A DNA stretch of 35,945 nucleotides from contig JALOLC010000003.1 in NCBI GenBank assembly GCA_025456175.1, forward strand, positions 1-35,945. Direction: 5' to 3'. The translations under genes were made by a program, and so were the position numbers. The stretch's first letter is position 1. Every line of letters starts with the position of its first letter. A model generated the notes under the pieces. That model was not told where the DNA came from. It saw only the letters and a list, made by a program, of their open reading frames with translations, and did not search any database. Shown here piece after piece: positions 1 through 7,104 of the stretch. This stretch comes from Acidobacteriota bacterium. Lineage in GTDB: Bacteria > Acidobacteriota > Aminicenantia > UBA2199.

Positions 1-1
1 G

Positions 2-643
<642 letters not shown>

Positions 644-679
644 GACCGCTGGCCCATCCGGGGCGGAGCAGGGGGAGCC

Positions 680-1300
680 ATGGCCGTCGAGATTCAGAAG
701 ATCGACCTGGAGCACCCTCATCGGCGCCTGCTGCAGCACGCCGCGCGCATACTGGAGAACGGCGGCCTGATCGTCTACCCCACCGACACCATTTACGGGC
801 TGGGCGCCGACCTGTTCAACAAGGGGGCGATGGAGCGCATCTTCAAGCTGAAGAAGACCTCGCGCCAGAAGCTGCTCAGCTTCATCTGCCCCGACCTGGC
901 CGCCGTGGCCAGCTGGGCCTATGTGCCGACCAGCGCCTACCGCATCCTGCGCCGGGTCACGCCGGGGAAGTACACCTTCGTGCTGCGGGCCAGCAAGGAA
1001 GTGCCCAAGATCCTGCTGCAGAAGCGGCCGACGGTCGGGGTGCGCATTCCCGACTCGGCCGTGGCCCTGGGCCTGGTCCGCGAGCTCGGCCGGCCGCTGC
1101 TCTCCACCTCGGTGCCGCAGGGGGCGGACGACTTTTATGCCGACCCCCAGGAGATCGCCGCCACCTTCCGCCACGAGATCGAGCTGGTGCTTGACGCCGG
1201 CGTGCTGGCCAACCAGCCCTCGACGATCATCGACCTGAGCGGGCCCGCGCCGGCCCTGCTGCGCGCCGGCGCCGGCGCCAGCGAACCGTTCGGACTGTGA
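680..1300 (+). CDS. YciO/YrdC/Sua5-family protein (L-threonylcarbamoyladenylate synthase-like)
   Basis: The 206-residue protein has the YrdC-fold signature near its start (GGLIVYPTDTIYGLG, residues about 28-42), then the KxxxRxKLLSFICPDL segment and the TVGVRIPDS and LLSTSVP motifs. In this family the fold binds ATP, threonine and bicarbonate to make the threonylcarbamoyl donor for tRNA t6A. Its length equals that of E. coli YciO (206 aa), and it lacks the extra C-terminal domain of full Sua5. It is therefore probably a YciO/TsaC-like protein, and whether it is the housekeeping t6A enzyme cannot be told from this window. The ATG at 680 follows a GGGGGAG ribosome binding site. Confidence 0.88.
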   Translation: MAVEIQKIDLEHPHRRLLQHAARILENGGLIVYPTDTIYGLGADLFNKGAMERIFKLKKTSRQKLLSFICPDLAAVASWAYVPTSAYRILRRVTPGKYTFVLRASKEVPKILLQKRPTVGVRIPDSAVALGLVRELGRPLLSTSVPQGADDFYADPQEIAATFRHEIELVLDAGVLANQPSTIIDLSGPAPALLRAGAGASEPFGL

Positions 1301-1318
1301 GCGCCCGACCGCCGCGGA

Positions 1319-1347
1319 TTGCTTTTTGCCCGTTCCCGGGATACAAT
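1319..1347 (+). promoter_or_regulatory. Sigma-70 type promoter for pgsA
   Basis: A -35 box TTGCTT (1319-1324) and a -10 box TACAAT (1342-1347) are separated by exactly 17 bp, between yciO-like and pgsA. The predicted transcription start is about 1354, only some 8 nt before the pgsA ATG at 1362. Confidence 0.55.
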
Positions 1348-1361
1348 ACGGCGGGGTGCAC

Positions 1362-1901
1362 ATGACCAAGGCCAACATGATCACCATCGTCCGCATCATC
1401 ATGGTCCCGTTCTTCCTGGTCATCCTGCTGACCGAGATGCAGAACAAGGAGTTCTTCGCCTTCGCCATCTTCGTCATCGCCGCGGTGACCGATTCGATCG
1501 ACGGCTATGTCGCCCGCAAGTACAACCAGGTCAGCGACCTGGGCAAGTTCCTCGACCCCATGGCCGACAAGCTGCTGGTGGCGGCGGCGCTGATCGCCCT
1601 GGTCTACCTGCAGGAAGTGGAGACCTGGGTGGCGGCGATCATCATCCTGCGCGAGATCTTCATCTCCGCGTTCCGCTTCTATTTTCTGGTGAACAGCGCC
1701 TCCTTCTCGGCTTCCATCCTGGCCAAGATGAAAACCACCGTCCAGATCGTCGCCCTGGCCCTCCTGATCATCTATCGCAAGCTGCCCTTCGCCGAGCAGC
1801 TGGGGCAGCTGGCCACCGTGATCCTCTACGTCGCCGTGTTCCTGACCGTCTACAGCGGCGCCGCCTATGTCATCCACTTCAGCCGCCAGCCCAAGAAATA
1901 G
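1362..1901 (+). CDS. pgsA: CDP-diacylglycerol--glycerol-3-phosphate 3-phosphatidyltransferase
   Basis: The protein is an integral membrane CDP-alcohol phosphotransferase of 179 aa. It transfers the phosphatidyl group from CDP-DAG to glycerol-3-phosphate, the committed step to phosphatidylglycerol. The family motif D-G-x2-A-R-x8-G-x3-D-x3-D is visible as DGYVARKYNQVSDLGKFLD followed by PMADK, around residues 45-70. N-terminal MTKANMITIVRIIMVP and four hydrophobic segments are typical of PgsA. The ATG at 1362 is preferred to an in-frame upstream ATG at 1326 because the latter lies inside the promoter and encodes a non-family extension. The next gene begins 1 nt after the stop. Confidence 0.92.
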   Translation: MTKANMITIVRIIMVPFFLVILLTEMQNKEFFAFAIFVIAAVTDSIDGYVARKYNQVSDLGKFLDPMADKLLVAAALIALVYLQEVETWVAAIIILREIFISAFRFYFLVNSASFSASILAKMKTTVQIVALALLIIYRKLPFAEQLGQLATVILYVAVFLTVYSGAAYVIHFSRQPKK

Positions 1902-1902
1902 C

Positions 1903-2856
1903 ATGCCCTACCCGAAATACCGGCTGCTGGACAAGAAAAAGCTGAAGACGCAATCGATCAAGGAGCGGCGCTCGCTGGTGCACCTGGAGGACTTTCCCAA
2001 GCCCTGCCCCCCCGGCGCCGGCTTCCGCGCCTTCATCGACTCCATGCCGCCCTACCTCGCCGCCAAGGAATTGCGCGAGCTCACCGCCCTGCTGGGGGAG
2101 GCGCGCCAGAAGGGCAAGCCCATCATCTGGGGCATGGGCGCCCATGCCATCAAGCTGGGGCTGGGGCCGCTGCTCATCGACCTGATGCAGCGCGGCTGGA
2201 TCTCGGCCATCGCCACCAACGGCGCCATGATGATCCATGACTTCGAGCTCGCGCTGGCCGGGCATACGTCCGAGGACGTGGCGGAGAATCTGCTGGGCGG
2301 AACCTACGGCAACACCGAGGAGACGGGGCTGTTCCTCAACCTGGCCCTCAAGGACGGGCTGGCGCAGGGCATGGGGGCGGGAGAGGCCGTCGGCCACTAC
2401 CTGATCCAGGCCAGGCTGCCCCACCTGGACGGAAGCGTCCTCTACAATGCCTACAGGCTGAACATCCCGGTCACCATCCACCCGGCCATCGGCACCGACT
2501 TCATCCACTACCACCCGATGTTCAGCGGCGAAGTCACCGGCGCCCTGGCCGAACGCGACTTCCAGCTCCTGGCCGCCATCGTCTCCGAGCTGAGCGGCGG
2601 CGGCGTCTTCCTGAATATCGGCTCAACGGTCATCGTGCCCGAGGTGTTCCTCAAGGCCGTCGCCTACTGCGCCGCCCAGGGGGCCGTTCTGGAAAACTTC
2701 CACACCGCCGTCTTCGACTTCAACCGCCACTACCGTCCGCTGGAGAACGTCTGCCGGCGCCCGACCTCCCGCGGCGGCAGGGGCTTCTATTTCATCGGCC
2801 CCCACGAAGTCATGATCCCCCTGCTGGCGGCCATGATCCTCAACCGCCAGGCCTGA
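1903..2856 (+). CDS. Conserved hypothetical protein, possible deoxyhypusine-synthase-like (DHS-like NAD-binding) fold
   Basis: The 317-aa soluble protein has no signal peptide or membrane span. The middle has a run of glycine-rich, Rossmann-like strand/turn segments: IIWGMGAHAIKLGLGPLLID, then AIATNGAMMIHDFELALAG, and later GGVFLNIGSTVIVPEVFLK. The GAH-IK-GL-P and NGA-x-IHDFE pattern is reminiscent of proteins annotated as deoxyhypusine-synthase-like, but the catalytic-lysine motif of true DHS (the NGS-S-x-P type) is not seen, and bacteria without eIF5A have no obvious use for that enzyme. It starts 1 nt after pgsA stops and ends 17 nt before rarA, so the three are probably co-transcribed. 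The function is not assigned; the fold suggestion is from motif memory only. Confidence 0.8.
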   Translation: MPYPKYRLLDKKKLKTQSIKERRSLVHLEDFPKPCPPGAGFRAFIDSMPPYLAAKELRELTALLGEARQKGKPIIWGMGAHAIKLGLGPLLIDLMQRGWISAIATNGAMMIHDFELALAGHTSEDVAENLLGGTYGNTEETGLFLNLALKDGLAQGMGAGEAVGHYLIQARLPHLDGSVLYNAYRLNIPVTIHPAIGTDFIHYHPMFSGEVTGALAERDFQLLAAIVSELSGGGVFLNIGSTVIVPEVFLKAVAYCAAQGAVLENFHTAVFDFNRHYRPLENVCRRPTSRGGRGFYFIGPHEVMIPLLAAMILNRQA

Positions 2857-2873
2857 GCCGGGCCGCCAGGCAT

Positions 2874-4178
2874 ATGGACGTCGCGCCCGACCTCTTTCCC
2901 CTCGCCGACAAGCTGCGTCCCGCGAACCTCGCGGAGTTCATCGGCCAGGAGCACCTGACCGGAAAACAGAAGGTGATCCAGTCCCTGGTGCAGGGCCGCC
3001 ACCTGGCCTCCATGATCTTCTGGGGACCGCCCGGCACGGGAAAGACCACGCTGGCCCGCATCCTGGTGCGCGAGGCCGATTATCCGGCGAGCGAGTTCTC
3101 GGCCACCGTGTCGGGCATCGCCGAGATCAAGAAGCTGATGGAGCGCTCCCAGGGGCTGCGCCAGGCGCGGCAGAAGCCGCTGGCGCTTTTCGTCGACGAG
3201 ATCCATCACTTCAACCGCAGCGTGCAGGACGCCTTCCTGCCCTATGTCGAGCGCGGCGACGTGGTGCTGCTGGGAACCACCACCGAGAACCCGGCCTACA
3301 AGATCAACCGCGCCCTGCTGTCGCGGCTGAAGATCCTGGAGCTCTTCCCCCTCAAGGAGGAGGACCTGCGGCGCATCCTGGGCAAGGCGCTGGCGTTCGT
3401 CCGCGAGCGCGCCCACGCCGACCTGCGCTTCACCCCCGAGGCCGAAGCGGTCATCGTCGGCTACGGCGGCGGCGACGGCCGCCGCCTGCTCAACCTGGTG
3501 GAGATCGTCCTGCAGACGGCCGACCTGGGCGAGCCCGTCGACGCCGCTGCCGTCCTGGACATCATCCAGAACAAGGTCGTTGGCTACGACCGCACCGGGG
3601 ACGACCGCTACCAGCTCATCTCGGCGCTGCACAAGAGCGTGCGCAACTCCGACGTCGACGCTTCCCTTTTCTGGCTGTACCGCATGCTGGCAGGGGGCGA
3701 GGACCCGCTGTACCTCCTGCGGCGCATGGTGCGCATGGCGGTGGAGGACATCGGCCTGGCCGATCCCGACGCCCTGCGCGTCTGCCTCAACGCCCGGCAG
3801 GCCTACGAGTTCCTGGGCTCTCCGGAAGGCGACCTGTTCCTCACCGAGGCGGCGGTCTACCTGGCGCTGGCGCCCAAGAGCAACGCCCTGTACGTCGCCG
3901 ACGGCAGGATGAAGAAGATCGCCGAGAAATACAGGATGCTGCCCGTGCCCCTGACGATCGTCAACCCCGACAATTTCATCGCCGCCAACAAGGGGGCCGG
4001 CCGCGGCTACATCTACGCCCACGACCTGCCCGAGAAGACGTCGCTGCTCGAGACCATGCCCGACGGCGTCAAGGAAAAGGGATTCTTCGAGCCGGGCAGC
4101 ATGGGCTTCGAGAAGCACATCCGCGAGCGCATGGCGTATTGGCGCAAGGTCAAGGACGGGCTGAAGAAAAAGGGATAG
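2874..4178 (+). CDS. rarA: Replication-associated recombination protein A (RarA/MgsA AAA+ ATPase)
   Basis: The 434-aa protein is a clamp-loader-like AAA+ ATPase acting at stalled replication forks. It opens with the family's LADKLRPANLAEFIGQEHL box. Walker A is GPPGTGKTT (about residue 51), Walker B LFVDEIHHFNR (about residue 104), sensor 1 LLGTTTENPAY and an arginine-finger region SRLKILEL follow. The C-terminal tetramerisation region contains HKSVRNSDVDASLFWLYRML and ends with the conserved GYIYAHDLPEK...GFFEPGSMGFEKHIRERMAYWR tail. Length is normal for the family. The last 66 codons (3980-4178) are repeated downstream at 5559-5757 with the first 70 bp identical, so the 3' end of this gene may itself be an exchanged segment. 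Confidence 0.96.
   Translation: MDVAPDLFPLADKLRPANLAEFIGQEHLTGKQKVIQSLVQGRHLASMIFWGPPGTGKTTLARILVREADYPASEFSATVSGIAEIKKLMERSQGLRQARQKPLALFVDEIHHFNRSVQDAFLPYVERGDVVLLGTTTENPAYKINRALLSRLKILELFPLKEEDLRRILGKALAFVRERAHADLRFTPEAEAVIVGYGGGDGRRLLNLVEIVLQTADLGEPVDAAAVLDIIQNKVVGYDRTGDDRYQLISALHKSVRNSDVDASLFWLYRMLAGGEDPLYLLRRMVRMAVEDIGLADPDALRVCLNARQAYEFLGSPEGDLFLTEAAVYLALAPKSNALYVADGRMKKIAEKYRMLPVPLTIVNPDNFIAANKGAGRGYIYAHDLPEKTSLLETMPDGVKEKGFFEPGSMGFEKHIRERMAYWRKVKDGLKKKG
3980..4178 (+). repeat. Direct repeat, proximal copy: rarA 3' end
   Basis: This 199-bp stretch aligns without gaps to 5559-5757, an offset of 1579 bp. The first 70 bp (3980-4049) are identical in the two copies. By manual count the remaining 129 bp carry 21 mismatches (about 84% identity). 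Both copies end on the same TAG stop in the same frame. Confidence 0.9.
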
Positions 4179-4334
4179 GCGCGAATCGGGCATTCATCCG
4201 GTGATCGATGGATCCTGACCTGATTGTTGTGTTGGGCGATGGTTCACGAACCGCCCTGCACATGGAAACGATTCAAAAGGGAGTTGCCAATTTGAAATTG
4301 GGTCCTAGGGCTCATGACACTGCCGCCCGGGTCC

Positions 4335-5495
4335 TTACAGCGGCAGCGCCGACAGGTCGTGGTAAGGCAGTACCTGGTAGTGGCTGCGCTTTTGAGCCTC
4401 CATTCCTCCATAGACCAGAAACCCCTTGGCGCGGGACGTTTCGTTCAAATTGTAGTAGTAATCGATCCCTTTGAAAAAGTCGCTCTGAACCGTCTGGCCG
4501 AGTTTGATCTCGACCGGCAGCTGGGTGTCGCCCTGATCGATCAGGACATCGACTTCGTTGCCGACATGATCCCTGAAAAAATACAGATTGCTGCTTTTCC
4601 CCTGGTTGGTCCGTCTTTTCAGCATTTCCGAGACGACGAAGGTTTCGAAAAGCGGTCCCTTGAGAGGGTGGCGGTCGAGCTGCCTCCGTTCCCCGATGGC
4701 GAGCAGGAAGGAGGCCAGCCCGACGTCGACAAAGTAGAGCTTGGCCGATTTGGTCAGCCGCTTTGAAAAATTACGAAAGTGCGGCGGCAGGAAGAAAAGA
4801 ATGTGGCTGGCCTCGAGCACGGTCAGCCATTGGCGGGCGGTGTTATGGTTGATGCCGCACTCGTTGGCCAGGGCCGAGGCGTTGGTGAGCTGTCCGCTCC
4901 GGGCGGCGCAGAGGCGCAGAAAGACTTCGAATGCCCGCAGGTCGCGGACGTTGAGCAGGGTGCGCACGTCCCGTTCGATGTAGGTGCTGACATAGAAGGA
5001 CAGGACCTCGCTGGGATCGAGCTTGCGGTCGAAAATGCGCGGGTAAAAACCGGCATGCAGGATCTCGCTCACCTCCACTCGCCGCCGCTTGTACAGCTCG
5101 GTGTACGACAGCGGCAGCAGGGTCAGCAGGGCGGTGCGCCCGGCCAGCGATTGGCTGACCTGGTTCATGAGCTGGAAATTCTGGCTGCCGGTCAGGATGA
5201 ACCGCCCCGGCCGCCGGTCTCCGTCCACCAGCCCCTGGATGTAGGAAGGCAATTCCGGCGCTCGCTGGAATTCATCGATCACCGCCCCTTTTTCCAGGCA
5301 GCTTTCCAGAAAGGCCTTCGGGTCTTCGAGCGCGAAGCGGCGGGTGTTGGGGTCTTCCAGGGAATAGTATTTTTTCTCGGGGAAAACGGCCCGGCACAAG
5401 GTGGTCTTGCCCGATTGGCGGGGGCCGGTCATGGTGACGACCGGGTATTGGCCCGCCAAAGAAAGCAGCTTGGAGGTTATTTCGCGCTGGATCAT
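4335..5495 (-). CDS. AAA family ATPase with C-terminal DUF4143 domain
   Basis: The 386-aa protein belongs to the widespread AAA_14/DUF4143 ATPase group, whose cellular role is not established. N-terminal ATPase: Walker A GPRQSGKTT (about residue 23), Walker B GAVIDEFQRAPEL (about residue 70), sensor FILTGSQNF (about residue 99). A helical or winged-helix middle follows (ANECGINHNTARQWLTVLE). The C-terminal DUF4143 region has FVDVGLASFLL, LFETFVVSEM and then NEVDVLID...PVEIKLG, a D-x(n)-E-x-K arrangement like that of PD-(D/E)xK nuclease folds. It runs against rarA and sits alone between two copies of the rarA 3' end. The upstream promoter has its -10 box 6 nt before the ATG and there is no ribosome binding site. 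Its flanks are AT-richer than the neighbours, consistent with transfer. Confidence 0.9.
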   Translation of the reverse strand: MIQREITSKLLSLAGQYPVVTMTGPRQSGKTTLCRAVFPEKKYYSLEDPNTRRFALEDPKAFLESCLEKGAVIDEFQRAPELPSYIQGLVDGDRRPGRFILTGSQNFQLMNQVSQSLAGRTALLTLLPLSYTELYKRRRVEVSEILHAGFYPRIFDRKLDPSEVLSFYVSTYIERDVRTLLNVRDLRAFEVFLRLCAARSGQLTNASALANECGINHNTARQWLTVLEASHILFFLPPHFRNFSKRLTKSAKLYFVDVGLASFLLAIGERRQLDRHPLKGPLFETFVVSEMLKRRTNQGKSSNLYFFRDHVGNEVDVLIDQGDTQLPVEIKLGQTVQSDFFKGIDYYYNLNETSRAKGFLVYGGMEAQKRSHYQVLPYHDLSALPL

Positions 5496-5501
5496 GATTG
5501 A

Positions 5502-5530
5502 GTAATACCATTGAGATTACAAAATGTCAA
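5502..5530 (-). promoter_or_regulatory. Sigma-70 promoter of the DUF4143 ATPase; predicts a leaderless mRNA
   Basis: On the minus strand a perfect -35 TTGACA (5525-5530) is followed after 17 bp by TATTAC (5502-5507). The six bases TCAATC then lead straight into the ATG whose A is at 5495, the predicted transcription start. No Shine-Dalgarno sequence is possible on such a transcript. Confidence 0.6.
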
Positions 5531-5558
5531 TAGAAACAGAAAATTGTAACAATCTGGC

Positions 5559-5757
5559 CGCCGCCAACAAGGGGGCCGGCCGCGGCTACATCTACGCCCA
5601 CGACCTGCCCGAGAAGACGTCGCTGCTCACTACCATGCCCGAAGGCGTCAGGGAAAAGGGTTTCTATGAGCCGGACAGCATGGGCTTCGAGAAGCACATC
5701 CGCGAGCGCATGGAATACTGGCGTAAGGTCAAGGATGGGCTGGCCAGGAAGAAATAG
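5559..5757 (+). pseudogene. Orphan duplicate of the rarA 3' end
   Basis: Sixty-six codons homologous to the RarA C-terminus (from AANKGAGRGYIYAHDLPEK to the stop) without the ATPase core. The reading frame is intact and mostly synonymous or conservative changes separate it from the full gene (PDGVKEKGFF versus PEGVREKGFY; MAYWR versus MEYWR). This indicates that it evolved as part of a functional rarA before being cut off. An ATG at 5524 in the AT-rich flank would add 12 unrelated codons (MSIETENCNNLA) and allow a 77-aa product, but no ribosome binding site precedes it, so translation is doubtful. It is best read as a displaced gene end, i.e. one arm of the direct repeat that flanks the ATPase islet. 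Confidence 0.85.
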
Positions 5758-5829
5758 GAATCAGGCGCTGGACGCTCGACGATGGCCAGAAGAAGAGAAG
5801 GCCATAACCGATACGGTTCGTGCTGACGG
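5758..5829. other. Intergenic gap with weak GACG/ACGG repeats and a hairpin
   Basis: The short gap between the rarA remnant and the amidohydrolase stop has ATGGCC...GGCCAT (a 6-bp stem around a purine loop) flanked by GACGCTC-GACGATG on one side and ATACGGT and TGACGGC on the other. These resemble the heptamers at 11601-11880. It could also act as a weak terminator between convergent units; no T-tract is present. Confidence 0.3.
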
Positions 5830-7104
5830 CTAGCGTCTGCTGTCCAATCCCTGAGACTCACGGCGGCGCAGCCGTTCGCGGACGATCATCAGGTATTTGT
5901 CGCGCAGGCGGGTCTGGATACTGGTCAGGGGGATCAGGCGACCACGGATGATCACGGCGCGGATCTTGGCGCTGAGCTGCAGCAGCGGTTTCGAGCAGAC
6001 GACGACGTCGGCGGTCTTCCCCTTTTCCAGCGAACCCACCAGGTGATCGATCCCGAGGATCCTGGCCGGGTTTATCGTCAGCGCCCGCAGCGCCTCCTCC
6101 TCGGAGAGGCCGTAGGCGACCGATATGGCCGCCGGAACCGGCTGCCGGCGGACGCCGCGGCTCCCCTGACCGCGGCTCTCGTTGAAGCAGAACAGCACCC
6201 CCTTCTCGGCCAGGACGGCGGCCACATGGTAGTTCAGGTCGACCGCTTCCCAGCGCCTGGGGAGCGCCGTGGTCCCGCTCCAGATGACCGGGATCCCTTT
6301 TTGGGCGAGCGCCTCGGCGTATTTCAGCACATCGGCGGAGGCGCTAGCGATGATCCCCCTGAGGGAAAACTCGTTGATCAGGGTCAGGGCCAGGCGGATG
6401 CTGACCTCATCGCCGCACTGGAACAAGACCGGCATCTTGCGATTCAGCACCGGCTGCAGAGCCTCCATCTCCGCATCGCGTTCGCGGTTCTTCCCGCTTT
6501 CCCCTTTTGCTCCGTATTCCCTGGCCTTGGAGAGTTTCTCGCGCAGGAACTGCAGGACTCCCGGCAGAGTGCTGGGGTAGGAATTGGCCTGGCGGGCGGT
6601 GGTGTTGAACACCAGCAGGACGTTGCGCTTCAGGATCATCTCCGTGGCCAGGTTGCCGTCGAGGTGGATGACCACCGCCTTGCCGTTGATCAGGCTGCCG
6701 GTCCCCGCCGCCGTCAGCGCGGTGGTGACCCCGTCGATGCGGGCGACCTCGATCGAATCGTCCTCCGGGTTCAGCGCATCGTAGGGGTCGATCTGGGGGA
6801 CCGACAATCCCTTTTCATTGATGTCGCTGTCCGAACCGGGGGGATTGATCAGGCCGAGCGCGGTCAGCGGCGCCACCATCCCCGGGTAGACGTACTGCCC
6901 GCTGGCATCGAGAACCATGGCTGCGGCCGGAGCCGCCAGTCCGGTGCCGATGGCGGAGATTTTTCCCTTTTCGATCAACAGGTCGCCGCCTGGGATCGGC
7001 GCACCGACCACCGGGACGATCGTGCCGTTGCGGATCAGAATGGCCTCCTGGGTGAAGACCGGGACGGCGGACAGAACCAGCAATATGGCTGCGGCTGTTT
7101 TCAT
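5830..7104 (-). CDS. Secreted amidohydrolase-family protein lacking the canonical metal ligands
   Basis: The 424-aa protein begins with a signal peptide (MKTAAAILLVLSAVPVFTQ) and has the composite beta-sandwich of metal-dependent amidohydrolases: an N-terminal ILIRNGTIVPV strand, GGDLLIEKGKISAIG, and a C-terminal ALTINPARILGIDHLVGSLEKGKTADVVV segment. Where active relatives have a His-x-His motif after the PG, this protein has YPGMVAPLTALGL. Where the later His and Asp ligands would be, it has FQCGDEVSIRLALT and LFCFNESRG. It is therefore probably not a classical hydrolase of this superfamily; it may be a partner subunit. Its ATG overlaps the stop of the upstream amidohydrolase gene (ATGA, 7101-7104), implying translational coupling and perhaps a hetero-oligomer. 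Confidence 0.85.
   Translation of the reverse strand: MKTAAAILLVLSAVPVFTQEAILIRNGTIVPVVGAPIPGGDLLIEKGKISAIGTGLAAPAAAMVLDASGQYVYPGMVAPLTALGLINPPGSDSDINEKGLSVPQIDPYDALNPEDDSIEVARIDGVTTALTAAGTGSLINGKAVVIHLDGNLATEMILKRNVLLVFNTTARQANSYPSTLPGVLQFLREKLSKAREYGAKGESGKNRERDAEMEALQPVLNRKMPVLFQCGDEVSIRLALTLINEFSLRGIIASASADVLKYAEALAQKGIPVIWSGTTALPRRWEAVDLNYHVAAVLAEKGVLFCFNESRGQGSRGVRRQPVPAAISVAYGLSEEEALRALTINPARILGIDHLVGSLEKGKTADVVVCSKPLLQLSAKIRAVIIRGRLIPLTSIQTRLRDKYLMIVRERLRRRESQGLDSRR

Noticed and set aside
2787-4193. 468-codon open frame antisense to rarA
   Set aside because: RarA on the + strand is unequivocal; the antisense translation is low-complexity and matches no family.
4208-4474. Possible 88-aa gene between rarA and the ATPase
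   Set aside because: No ribosome binding site or recognisable domain, and more than half of it overlaps the ATPase C-terminus.
5524-5757. Intact 77-aa gene from the rarA tail
   Set aside because: The first 12 codons are unrelated AT-rich flank, no ribosome binding site precedes the ATG, and the ATG overlaps the -35 region of the ATPase promoter; more likely a remnant.
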